Positions 1 through 5,413 of a stretch of DNA of 7,753 bases are shown here, in pieces. The DNA is taken from positions 1 to 7,753 of the forward strand of contig SFHN01000049.1 in assembly GCA_004555635.1 (NCBI GenBank), read 5' to 3'. The DNA comes from [Eubacterium] saphenum. GTDB lineage: Bacteria; Bacillota; Clostridia; Oscillospirales; Ruminococcaceae. Position numbers and translations under genes: made by a program. The stretch's first letter is position 1. Each line of letters begins with the position of its first letter. The notes beneath the pieces were generated by a model. The model ran no database searches. It was not told the origin of the DNA and saw nothing but the letters and a program-made list of their open reading frames with translations.

Positions 1-21
1 CTCAAAAAAATGAATAATCAG

Positions 22-71
22 CAGAGCGCCGCAGGGGGGAGTTTTCTTCCCGAACGGCGCTCTGTTTTTTT
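22..71 (+). terminator. Rho-independent terminator of the upstream transcription unit
   Basis: A perfect 10-bp inverted repeat (22-31 CAGAGCGCCG, 55-64 CGGCGCTCTG) is followed directly by seven T residues (65-71), the classic intrinsic terminator layout. The 23-nt loop can pair further (roughly 36-40 with 47-51, including a G-U pair), which would lengthen the hairpin. It lies upstream of the flagellar promoter, so it most likely ends a gene to the left of the window. A possible stop codon for that gene is the TGA at 11-13, in a frame reading Ser-Lys-Lys-stop, but too little sequence is present to be sure. The terminator insulates the flagellar operon from upstream read-through. Confidence 0.88.
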
Positions 72-92
72 CGTAAAAAACAGCGTTTTTGC

Positions 93-120
93 TAAAGAAA
101 TTGCCGCTCCCTGCCGATAA
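93..120 (+). promoter_or_regulatory. Sigma-28 (FliA/SigD) promoter of the flgM operon
   Basis: A -35 element TAAA (93-96) and a -10 element GCCGATAA (113-120) are separated by 16 nt. The -10 is identical to the enterobacterial FliA consensus GCCGATAA and one base from the SigD form GCCGATAT; spacing is within the usual 14-16 nt after TAAA. Transcription should begin near 126-128, leaving a leader of about 50 nt before flgM at 176. The site lies between the upstream terminator and the first flagellar gene, as expected for the main promoter. No equally good sigma-A promoter is visible in the same gap. Confidence 0.88.
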
Positions 121-125
121 TAAAT

Positions 126-175
126 ACAGGTAAAGTATGGCTTGGGATAACTGTATCTTCAGGGAGGAATATGCT
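126..175 (+). promoter_or_regulatory. flgM leader and ribosome binding site
   Basis: This is the predicted untranslated leader downstream of the sigma-28 promoter. It ends in a strong Shine-Dalgarno sequence GGGAGG (162-167), 8 nt before the ATG at 176, and this fixes the flgM start. An in-frame ATG at 137 lies about 10 nt after the predicted transcription start and has no Shine-Dalgarno, so it is an unlikely start. The leader holds several GGA triplets (145-147, 163-165, 166-168), the core of CsrA binding sites; regulation by the CsrA encoded in this operon is possible but not shown. Confidence 0.6.
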
Positions 176-439
176 ATGGAAATAAAAGGAATTAACAGCG
201 TAATAAACACATACAAATCGCAGCGCACCAGTGCGCCGAAAAAGGCATCGTCTGCTGCTGCCGAAAAGAGGACGGACAAGGCGGTTTTCGGCTTTGACAC
301 GGTTCTGTCGGCGGAAAAGAACAGAATTGCACAGGCGGTTCAGGCGGACGCTACTCCCGCGGAGCTTGCCGAGGCAAGGCAGACTGCCGAGGAGGGTATT
401 TCTGCGGCGGAGCTTGCGTCCTACATTCTGATGGGGTGA
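176..439 (+). CDS. flgM: Negative regulator of flagellin synthesis, anti-sigma-28 factor FlgM
   Basis: This encodes an 87-residue protein of typical FlgM length. FlgM binds the flagellar sigma factor sigma-28 and holds it inactive until the hook-basal body is finished. The N-terminal part is polar and low complexity (Ser/Ala/Lys/Arg, about residues 13-35), as expected for a natively disordered FlgM N terminus. The C-terminal half contains the helical sigma-binding region, seen around RIAQAV (50-55), and ends in a short helix around GISAAELASYIL (74-85), which resembles the final helix of Bacillus FlgM. Primary sequence match is weak, so the call also rests on the sigma-28 promoter in front and flgN-flgK-flgL behind. 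It starts at ATG 176 with Shine-Dalgarno GGGAGG. It is first in the operon, so sigma-28 activates its own inhibitor. Its stop lies 4 nt before flgN. Confidence 0.83.
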   Translation: MEIKGINSVINTYKSQRTSAPKKASSAAAEKRTDKAVFGFDTVLSAEKNRIAQAVQADATPAELAEARQTAEEGISAAELASYILMG

Positions 440-443
440 AACA

Positions 444-926
444 ATGAACGAAACTACCGCAAAGGCAGTTACAGCCTGCCTTGAAACCGACGTAGACTTC
501 TACCGTGAGCTTACGGTTTTCCTTATGAAAAAGCACACGAAGGTGCTGGAGGACGATATCGACTGGCTCAGCGACTCGCTCAACGACGAGCAGGCGTATC
601 TTATGCGCAGCAGGTCGCTGGAGGACAAGCGGCTTGCGATGTTTGCGGAGCTTGGGATAAGCGGAAAGAAGCTGTCGGAGCTTATCGAGGAGGCGCCCGA
701 GAGCTACCGCCCGAAGATGAAAATGCTCGGCGCACAGCTTACGGAGCTTATCGACAAAATCGGCGAGCTTAACACAGAAACAAACGAGCTTGTAAAGCGC
801 AAGTTGGATAATCAGAAGGACCTTGTTCGGCAGGCTGGAATACTCAACAAGCCTTCGACTTACAACAAAAACGCCGCAAAGGTTGCGGGCGGGGCTTCGT
901 CCGCGCAGGTAATCAGGCAGATTTAG
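444..926 (+). CDS. flgN: Flagellar export chaperone FlgN
   Basis: This encodes a 160-residue, highly charged and almost wholly helical protein, close to the usual FlgN length. FlgN is a cytoplasmic chaperone that binds the C-terminal helices of the hook-filament junction proteins FlgK and FlgL and delivers them to the flagellar type III export gate. Heptad-like hydrophobic spacing runs through roughly residues 5-130, with long helices around ELTVFLMKKHTKVLEDDI and QLTELIDKIGELNTETNEL. The C-terminal tail (about 133-160) is Asn/Ala/Ser-rich and probably flexible. Helical proteins of this kind have little sequence signature, so the call leans on its place between flgM and flgK. The start ATG lies 4 nt after the flgM stop with only a weak GGGG Shine-Dalgarno, suggesting coupling to flgM translation. 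The stop codon TAG overlaps the flgK Shine-Dalgarno. Confidence 0.87.
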   Translation: MNETTAKAVTACLETDVDFYRELTVFLMKKHTKVLEDDIDWLSDSLNDEQAYLMRSRSLEDKRLAMFAELGISGKKLSELIEEAPESYRPKMKMLGAQLTELIDKIGELNTETNELVKRKLDNQKDLVRQAGILNKPSTYNKNAAKVAGGASSAQVIRQI

Positions 927-934
927 GAGGAAAT

Positions 935-2515
935 ATGCGCCCTTCATTCCTAGGATTTGAAACACAGAAAAGAACGCTTCAGGTTGCCCAGAAAAGTATG
1001 GATATCACGGGCAACAACGTTTCAAATACAAACACTATGGGCTATACGCGTCAGCGCGTTGACCTGTACGCGATGTACATTTCGGGCAACAAGTCGCTGC
1101 GATGGACGAGCAACACGAACAACCTCTCCCTAACGGGGCAGGGCGTAAACGCATACGGCGTGTCGCAGATTCGCGACATTTATATAGACAAGCGCTACCG
1201 CGAAAACGTGGCAATCGAGGCGGAAACCGACAAGTCGATAAACGTGCTGTCGGATATCGAGGACGTGCTTGACAACTTCGACACCGAGGGACTTCAGTAT
1301 TTCACAGAGCAGTTTTTCTCCGCAATGCAGGACTACTCCGTTGAAAAGCCCGACAGCAGCGAGGTTGCGACAATAACCGTAAACTCTGCGGTAAACCTCT
1401 GCCGACTGCTCAACGACTACGACGCGCAGCTTCGCGAGGTCGAGGACACCTACGTCGGCGAGCTTGAGGGTACAATCGACTATGTAAACAGCCTCTGCGA
1501 GCAGATTAACAAGCTGAACATCAGAATTGACCGCGAGAAAATAAACTACCCCGACGAGTACGGTCCGAACGAGCTGTACGACGAAATCAATATGATGATA
1601 GACGAGCTTGCGACCTACGGAAATATCGAGGTTACGCAGCACCCGAGCGGAACATTCAGCGTTAAGATGGGCGGAATTCAGCTTATTGACGGCGAGAAAT
1701 TCCGCACCGACCGCCTGATAATGCGCGACTACGACGAGTACAATCAGGCGATTATGTACTTCGAAAGCGGCGCGGAGCTTAACCTTAACTCGGGCGTTCT
1801 GAAAAGCTATGACAATATGATAAACGGAAACGGCGTTTATGCTACGGGTCATCAGAACGGAAGCTACGGCATAGCATATTTCAAGAGCGCGATAAACGAG
1901 TTTGCAAACACGCTTGCAAAGGTGTTTAACACCGCGAACGGCGGCGACGAGGACCCCTCGCGCAGAATGTTCACCGCGCAGACGGTTGACCCGCTTACGG
2001 GTCTGATAACCGAAACCGACGCTGTTGTAATAAACGCGGGAAATATCCGCGTTACCAGCGCTTGGACGGAAAACCCGACGATGATAGGACAGGTCAGAAG
2101 CGTTGACCCCGCAACGGGAATGTACGTTTACGGCTATGACGAGCACACCGACTCTCTCGGAAACGTAACGCTTCAGAACACGAACGTAATCTACCTTGTT
2201 GACCAGCTCAAAAACCCCGATATCGCGTTCGGAAACGCGCACGATTTCCGCGGCAGCTTCCACGAGTACATCTCGTTTGTCAGCAACAGGCTCGGTCAGA
2301 CAATTCAGTACGAGCAGAGCAGATACGACGCGGCGCAGACCACGGTTGACACGCTGCTTGACGCGCGCGACGATGTTTCGGGAGTGGAGCTTGACGAGGA
2401 GGGTATAAATATGCTGAACTACCAGAAGTGGTACAGCGCTTCCTCGAGAATAGTAACCGCGCTCGACGACCTGCTTGAAAAGCTGATAAACAGCACGGGA
2501 CGCGTCGGCTTGTAA
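935..2515 (+). CDS. flgK: Flagellar hook-associated protein 1, FlgK
   Basis: This encodes a complete 526-residue FlgK, near the roughly 500-550 residues common in Bacillota. FlgK is exported through the flagellar type III system and forms the first ring of the hook-filament junction. The N terminus has the axial-protein rod motif: FLGFETQKRTL (5-15), then ITGNNVSNTNTMGYTRQ (24-40), matching the family's NNxxNxxTxGYxRQ pattern. Long helices fill about residues 70-230. A FlgK-type central region follows, including SGVLKSYDNM and the helix FKSAINEFANTLAKVFN. The C-terminal D0/D1 helix is clear: VSGVELDEEGINMLNYQKWY from residue 481, ending in LINSTGRVGL. There is no signal peptide, as expected. 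Two Cys residues (156, 188) lie in the N-terminal helical part. The Shine-Dalgarno TAGGAGG includes the flgN stop, giving an 8-nt gap. It is followed 13 nt later by flgL. Confidence 0.97.
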   Translation: MRPSFLGFETQKRTLQVAQKSMDITGNNVSNTNTMGYTRQRVDLYAMYISGNKSLRWTSNTNNLSLTGQGVNAYGVSQIRDIYIDKRYRENVAIEAETDKSINVLSDIEDVLDNFDTEGLQYFTEQFFSAMQDYSVEKPDSSEVATITVNSAVNLCRLLNDYDAQLREVEDTYVGELEGTIDYVNSLCEQINKLNIRIDREKINYPDEYGPNELYDEINMMIDELATYGNIEVTQHPSGTFSVKMGGIQLIDGEKFRTDRLIMRDYDEYNQAIMYFESGAELNLNSGVLKSYDNMINGNGVYATGHQNGSYGIAYFKSAINEFANTLAKVFNTANGGDEDPSRRMFTAQTVDPLTGLITETDAVVINAGNIRVTSAWTENPTMIGQVRSVDPATGMYVYGYDEHTDSLGNVTLQNTNVIYLVDQLKNPDIAFGNAHDFRGSFHEYISFVSNRLGQTIQYEQSRYDAAQTTVDTLLDARDDVSGVELDEEGINMLNYQKWYSASSRIVTALDDLLEKLINSTGRVGL

Positions 2516-2528
2516 GGAGGATAGCTGA

Positions 2529-4082
2529 ATGAGAATAACAAATTCCACCATTCTCCGCGGATATAACCGCAACCTTAACCGCCTGAAAACCAACAAGACC
2601 CAGTCGGAGCACCGTATTCAGTCGGGCAGGCAGTTTGACCGCGCGAGCCAGTCGCCGCTTAATGCGGCAAAGGCGCTGATAGTAAGAAGAAACCTCTACG
2701 AAAACGCGCAGTACAAGGAGAACCTTGAGGTCGCGGATAAATTCTACACCGAGGCGGAAACCTCGCTGCTTCAGGTGTCCGACGAGCTTGCGGGCATTCG
2801 CGAAACGCTTGTCGCGGCGGTAAACAGCACGAAAGAGGAAAGCACGGACCTGCAGGTTTACGCGCAGCAGCTTGAAACGAAAGCGAAAGAGCTTTGCGCG
2901 ATATTCAACACCGATACCGCGGAGCGTATGATTTTCGGCGGCGAGAGCAACAACCCCGAGCCGTTCAGGATACAGGACGGCGTGGTGCTTTACCACGATG
3001 TCCCGATAAACGCGAGCAGCAACCCCAAGTCGTTCCCCTATTCCAACGACGTGTACATTGATATGGGCATAGGGATAGTGGTTGACAGTCAGTCGCAGCA
3101 GATTGACCCGCAGTCGGCGCTTAAGGTGTCGTTTAACGGCGCGGAGGTTACGGGCTGCGGAAGCGAGGGCGGTCTTGCGGACATAAACACCGACGATTTG
3201 AAGGTCGGCGAAAAGTACATCGTAGACGTGTATGCGGGCGAAGAAAAGCGCAGCGTTACGTTCACATACGACGGCACAATGGGCTCGATAAAGGATAAGC
3301 TTGACGAGGCGTTCAACAATGTCGAGGGCTATTCTTTCGATGTGACGGACGAGGGGCTTATCTCCGCAACGCGTAACGGAAGCACAATTCCTGTGACGGT
3401 TCTTAACAACGTAAAGTCGCCGAACAAAATCGGAATAGATAACCTTTACGGCTACACCGACGATTTCACGATAGACCTTGAAGCGCTGACCGACGGCAAG
3501 GAGTACCGTATCGACGTTACCGCCGACGGCGAAACCCGCACCGTAAAGTTCACAGCTGGCGCAGACGCTGCCGCAAGCAGAGCGGCGCTTAACACCGCGC
3601 TTTCCGACGCGTTCAAGGATATGAAGGTAAACCCGCAGGCGAGCGCGGACGGGCGCATTTCCGCTGAGGGAAAAACCGTACTTGTGAAAACCGGCTCAAC
3701 GATTGAGGGAGAAAACGCGGTTGAGCTTACGCGGAATATGGCGTACTCCAAAAACTACATACAGATTACCCTTGACGCGGCAAAGGCGCTCAGAAACGGA
3801 GATATCGCATACGCGAACGGGTGTATCGACAAGATTGTCACCGCAACGGAAAATCTTCTCGTAGAAATCGCCGACCTCGGCTGCAACGAGGAGTACATCG
3901 AGTTTACGACGGGGCGCTTTGAAACCCGCGAGCTTAACCTTAAGGACAGGCAAAAGACGCTCGAAGCTACCGACCTTGAAAAAGAAATCACGATGATGAA
4001 AACCTACGAGGCGCTTTACAACGCGGCGCTTCAGATGGCAAGCTCGGTTGTTCCGAACAGCATATTCAACTACATTAAGTAA
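2529..4082 (+). CDS. flgL: Flagellar hook-associated protein 3, FlgL, with enlarged variable domain
   Basis: This encodes a complete 517-residue FlgL, well above the roughly 300 residues of B. subtilis FlgL. FlgL forms the second junction ring, between FlgK and flagellin. The N-terminal D0/D1 helices are typical: MRITNSTILRGYNRNLNRL, then SGRQFDRASQSPLNAAKAL (32-50). An IFGGESNNPEPF segment (135-146) matches the family's FGG motif after the second helix. The C-terminal D1/D0 helices run from about 408 to 517, with LEATDLEKEITMMKTYEALY (478-497) and a terminal SIFNYIK. Extra length comes from a beta-rich insert, residues about 150-405, which includes two tandem similar modules (222-300 and 317-404). 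Four Cys residues (123, 210, 432, 452) are unusual for an extracellular flagellar axial protein. The Shine-Dalgarno AAGGAGG (2514-2520) overlaps the flgK stop. Confidence 0.96.
   Translation: MRITNSTILRGYNRNLNRLKTNKTQSEHRIQSGRQFDRASQSPLNAAKALIVRRNLYENAQYKENLEVADKFYTEAETSLLQVSDELAGIRETLVAAVNSTKEESTDLQVYAQQLETKAKELCAIFNTDTAERMIFGGESNNPEPFRIQDGVVLYHDVPINASSNPKSFPYSNDVYIDMGIGIVVDSQSQQIDPQSALKVSFNGAEVTGCGSEGGLADINTDDLKVGEKYIVDVYAGEEKRSVTFTYDGTMGSIKDKLDEAFNNVEGYSFDVTDEGLISATRNGSTIPVTVLNNVKSPNKIGIDNLYGYTDDFTIDLEALTDGKEYRIDVTADGETRTVKFTAGADAAASRAALNTALSDAFKDMKVNPQASADGRISAEGKTVLVKTGSTIEGENAVELTRNMAYSKNYIQITLDAAKALRNGDIAYANGCIDKIVTATENLLVEIADLGCNEEYIEFTTGRFETRELNLKDRQKTLEATDLEKEITMMKTYEALYNAALQMASSVVPNSIFNYIK
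3192..3740 (+). repeat. Two tandem diverged protein modules inside FlgL
   Basis: Module 1 (residues 222-300) begins LKVGEKYIVDVYAGEEKRSV and module 2 (residues 317-404) begins LTDGKEYRIDVTADGETRTV. Aligned features are a G-E/K-x-Y-x-(V/I)-DV strand, a turn with A-G-E or D-G-E, a second strand (VTF, VKF), a helix ending in DEAF or SDAF, and a pair of strands (DEGLISATRNGS, DGRISAEGKT). The conserved Tyr residues (230, 326) are 96 residues (288 bp) apart. The copies have diverged strongly at DNA level, so this looks like an old internal duplication in the surface-exposed domain rather than a recent repeat. Confidence 0.7.
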
Positions 4083-4094
4083 ATCTAGCAGCGC

Positions 4095-4101
4095 AAGGAG
4101 G
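4095..4101 (+). promoter_or_regulatory. Ribosome binding site that sets the DUF6470 gene start
   Basis: AAGGAGG lies 8 nt before ATG 4110. A GTG at 4101 is in the same frame but is part of this Shine-Dalgarno sequence, so it cannot be the start; the protein begins at ATG 4110, three residues shorter. Confidence 0.85.
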
Positions 4102-4109
4102 TGCTGACA

Positions 4110-4730
4110 ATGGACGCTAATCTTCTTCAGATTACGACAATTCCCATTCAGATTGAAATCAAAATCACGAACGCAAAGCTTGAGCTTGCGGAGGACAGAC
4201 AGCCTAAGGTGAACATCAATACCCGCAACGGCAATTACGTTATGGAGGCGGAGCCGCTTCAGGTTAAAATCGACACCTACGAGGCGAGAAAGAGTCTCGG
4301 CGAGGGGCATATGAACACCGGTGATTTGCTCAAGCAGAAAGCAAACGAGGGCTTTTCCATTGCGTTTCAGGGCACGGCGAAGGTCGCGAGCGACGGAAAT
4401 CAGCTCGCGCGCGGTATGTCGCCGAGCGAGATTGCAATTCAGCACGCGCGTGCGGGCGCTACCGTAGAAACGATAATGGACTTTCTGCCGAAAGAGGGCG
4501 CGGACATCACGTTTGACGGCGGCAAGCTTAACATCGAGTATCAGATGGGCGAGCAGAATTTCGACTGGGACATCAAGAACCATCTGCCGATGGAGTTTAT
4601 CCCGGGAAGCGTTGAGTTCATTGTTCGCGACAGACCGCGCGTTGAAATCGAGTATGTCGGCGAACCGATATATGTTCCCGCATCAGCAAACCCCAACTAT
4701 GAACCGCCCGTAATGGACTTAAAGGGCTGA
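4110..4730 (+). CDS. DUF6470 (YviE-like) protein of unknown function
   Basis: This encodes a 206-residue soluble protein with no signal peptide or membrane segment. It resembles the DUF6470 family, whose B. subtilis member yviE sits at the same place between flgL and fliW. Visible features are an N-terminal pair of strands (LLQITTIPIQIEIKITNAKL, residues 5-24), a QVKIDTYEARKSLG segment (51-64) typical of the family, a helical middle (about 103-126) with HARAGATVETIM, and a C-terminal strand region PGSVEFIVRDRPRVEIEYV (165-183). Repeated short hydrophobic-polar strands ending in IxI or VxI suggest a beta-rich fold. No biochemical role is established that I know of. Position among junction and homeostasis genes suggests a link to late flagellar assembly, which is inference. 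It lies 27 nt after flgL and 16 nt before fliW. Confidence 0.82.
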   Translation: MDANLLQITTIPIQIEIKITNAKLELAEDRQPKVNINTRNGNYVMEAEPLQVKIDTYEARKSLGEGHMNTGDLLKQKANEGFSIAFQGTAKVASDGNQLARGMSPSEIAIQHARAGATVETIMDFLPKEGADITFDGGKLNIEYQMGEQNFDWDIKNHLPMEFIPGSVEFIVRDRPRVEIEYVGEPIYVPASANPNYEPPVMDLKG

Positions 4731-4731
4731 C

Positions 4732-4737
4732 AGGAGG
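4732..4737 (+). promoter_or_regulatory. Ribosome binding site for the GTG start of fliW
   Basis: AGGAGG lies 9 nt before GTG 4747. No ATG sits at a suitable distance in this frame, and the family's N-terminal sequence (MKIITRDFGE) starts exactly at this GTG, so fliW uses a GTG start. Confidence 0.85.
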
Positions 4738-4746
4738 AAGTTTACA

Positions 4747-5175
4747 GTGAAGATTATTACAAGAGATTTCGGCGAAACAGAGATTGACGAGAAGACCATT
4801 ATCACGATGCCTAACGGCATTATCGGCTTTGAGGACGTAAAGCGCTATACGCTGCTTTCTCCGCTGGGCGAAGATACTTTCCCGATGTGGCTTCAGAATG
4901 TTGACGCTCCCGAGCCTTGCTTTGTTGTATACGACCCAATGCAGCTTGAGCCGGAGTATTGCTTTGAGATAACCGATGACGATATGGCGCTGCTTCACAT
5001 AAACGAGCAGTCCGCCTACCGCGTGCTCTGCGCGGCGATTGTTCCCGATGACTACAAAAAGACAACTATTAACCTTCGCTGCCCCATCATCGTGAACACG
5101 GCGGAAAACATCGCGGCGCAGGTTATCCTGTCCGAGCACTATGATTTCAAGTGCCCGTTGTTTGCGGAGGAATGA
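4747..5175 (+). CDS. fliW: Flagellar assembly factor FliW
   Basis: This encodes a 142-residue cytoplasmic beta-barrel protein of normal FliW length. In B. subtilis, FliW binds either flagellin (Hag) or CsrA. When flagellin leaves through the export apparatus, freed FliW antagonises CsrA allosterically and lets flagellin translation proceed. Family marks are TRDFGETEIDEKTIITMP (5-22), GIIGFED (24-30), matching the family GIPGFE, MWLQNVDAPEPCFVVYDP (47-64), and TINLRCPIIVNTAENIAAQV (107-126), matching the conserved TxNLxxPIVxN region. It starts with GTG after AGGAGG. Its last codons carry the csrA Shine-Dalgarno, and csrA starts 4 nt after its stop, so the two partners are probably made in coupled amounts. 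Confidence 0.97.
   Translation: MKIITRDFGETEIDEKTIITMPNGIIGFEDVKRYTLLSPLGEDTFPMWLQNVDAPEPCFVVYDPMQLEPEYCFEITDDDMALLHINEQSAYRVLCAAIVPDDYKKTTINLRCPIIVNTAENIAAQVILSEHYDFKCPLFAEE
5166..5170 (+). promoter_or_regulatory. csrA ribosome binding site inside the end of fliW
   Basis: GGAGG lies within the last codons of fliW, 9 nt before ATG 5180. An upstream in-frame ATG at 5141 would add 13 residues (MISSARCLRRNDY) absent from CsrA proteins and has no suitable ribosome binding site, so ATG 5180 is the start. Confidence 0.85.
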
Positions 5176-5179
5176 TTAT

Positions 5180-5410
5180 ATGTTGGTAGTAACGCGAAAG
5201 CAGGACGAGAGCATTCTCATCGGCGAGAATATCGAGATAACCCTGCTTGAAGTCGGCAAGGATAAAGTGAAAATCGGAATAAACGCGCCTAAAGAGGTGA
5301 AGGTTATCCGCAGCGAGCTTCGCGATGCGCAGCAGACAAATCAGCAGGCTGCTCGCATAAGCAGCGCAGGACTTAACGCGCTGCTCAAATCTCACAAGAA
5401 GGAGGGCTAA
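5180..5410 (+). CDS. csrA: Translational regulator CsrA
   Basis: This encodes a 76-residue protein of typical CsrA length. CsrA is a homodimeric RNA-binding protein that blocks translation by covering GGA motifs at ribosome binding sites; in B. subtilis its main target is flagellin mRNA. The sequence starts MLVVTRKQDESILIGENIEI, with RNA-contact Arg6 and Arg44 (in VIRSEL) present; position 4 is Val where many CsrA proteins have Leu. VKIGINAPKEVKVIR (30-44) is the conserved core. The C-terminal extension, including N54-QQAAR, corresponds to the region of Bacillus CsrA that responds to FliW (Asn55 there), apparently with a one-residue offset, fitting a FliW-controlled CsrA. It is 4 nt after fliW and 3 nt before fliD. 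The last codons (KKEG) form the fliD Shine-Dalgarno. Confidence 0.97.
   Translation: MLVVTRKQDESILIGENIEITLLEVGKDKVKIGINAPKEVKVIRSELRDAQQTNQQAARISSAGLNALLKSHKKEG
5399..5406 (+). promoter_or_regulatory. fliD ribosome binding site embedded in the csrA 3' end
   Basis: AAGGAGGG, part of the codons for the C-terminal Lys-Glu-Gly of CsrA, lies 7 nt before ATG 5414. It supports ATG 5414 as the fliD start and suggests coupling between csrA and fliD translation. It contains a GGA core, as any strong Shine-Dalgarno does, so it does not by itself argue for CsrA control. Confidence 0.8.
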
Positions 5411-5413
5411 GCG

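Noticed and set aside
137..175. Longer flgM from an in-frame ATG at 137
   Set aside because: No Shine-Dalgarno before 137, it would start only about 10 nt into the predicted transcript, and the added residues (MAWDNCIFREEYA) are not FlgM-like. ATG 176 has GGGAGG at good spacing.
231..431. 66-codon plus-strand frame overlapping flgM
   Set aside because: Arg-rich out-of-frame translation with no ribosome binding site, fully inside flgM; a frame shadow.
1130..2596. 488-codon open frame on the minus strand opposite flgK
   Set aside because: It lies opposite a clear FlgK gene. The sense genes rarely use codons tta, cta and tca, whose reverse complements are stops, so the antisense frame stays open by codon bias. 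Its translation is Val/Leu/Arg-rich with no recognisable domain and it has no ribosome binding site in a plausible place.
4101..4109. GTG 4101 as start of the DUF6470 gene
   Set aside because: The GTG overlaps the AAGGAGG Shine-Dalgarno, which is correctly spaced for ATG 4110.
3696..4583. 295-codon minus-strand open frame across flgL and the DUF6470 gene
   Set aside because: It runs across two sense genes and their gap, with no family resemblance; a shadow of codon bias.
5141..5179. Longer csrA from ATG 5141
   Set aside because: It would add 13 residues not found in CsrA proteins and lies deep in fliW; ATG 5180 gives the canonical MLVVTRK start with GGAGG upstream.
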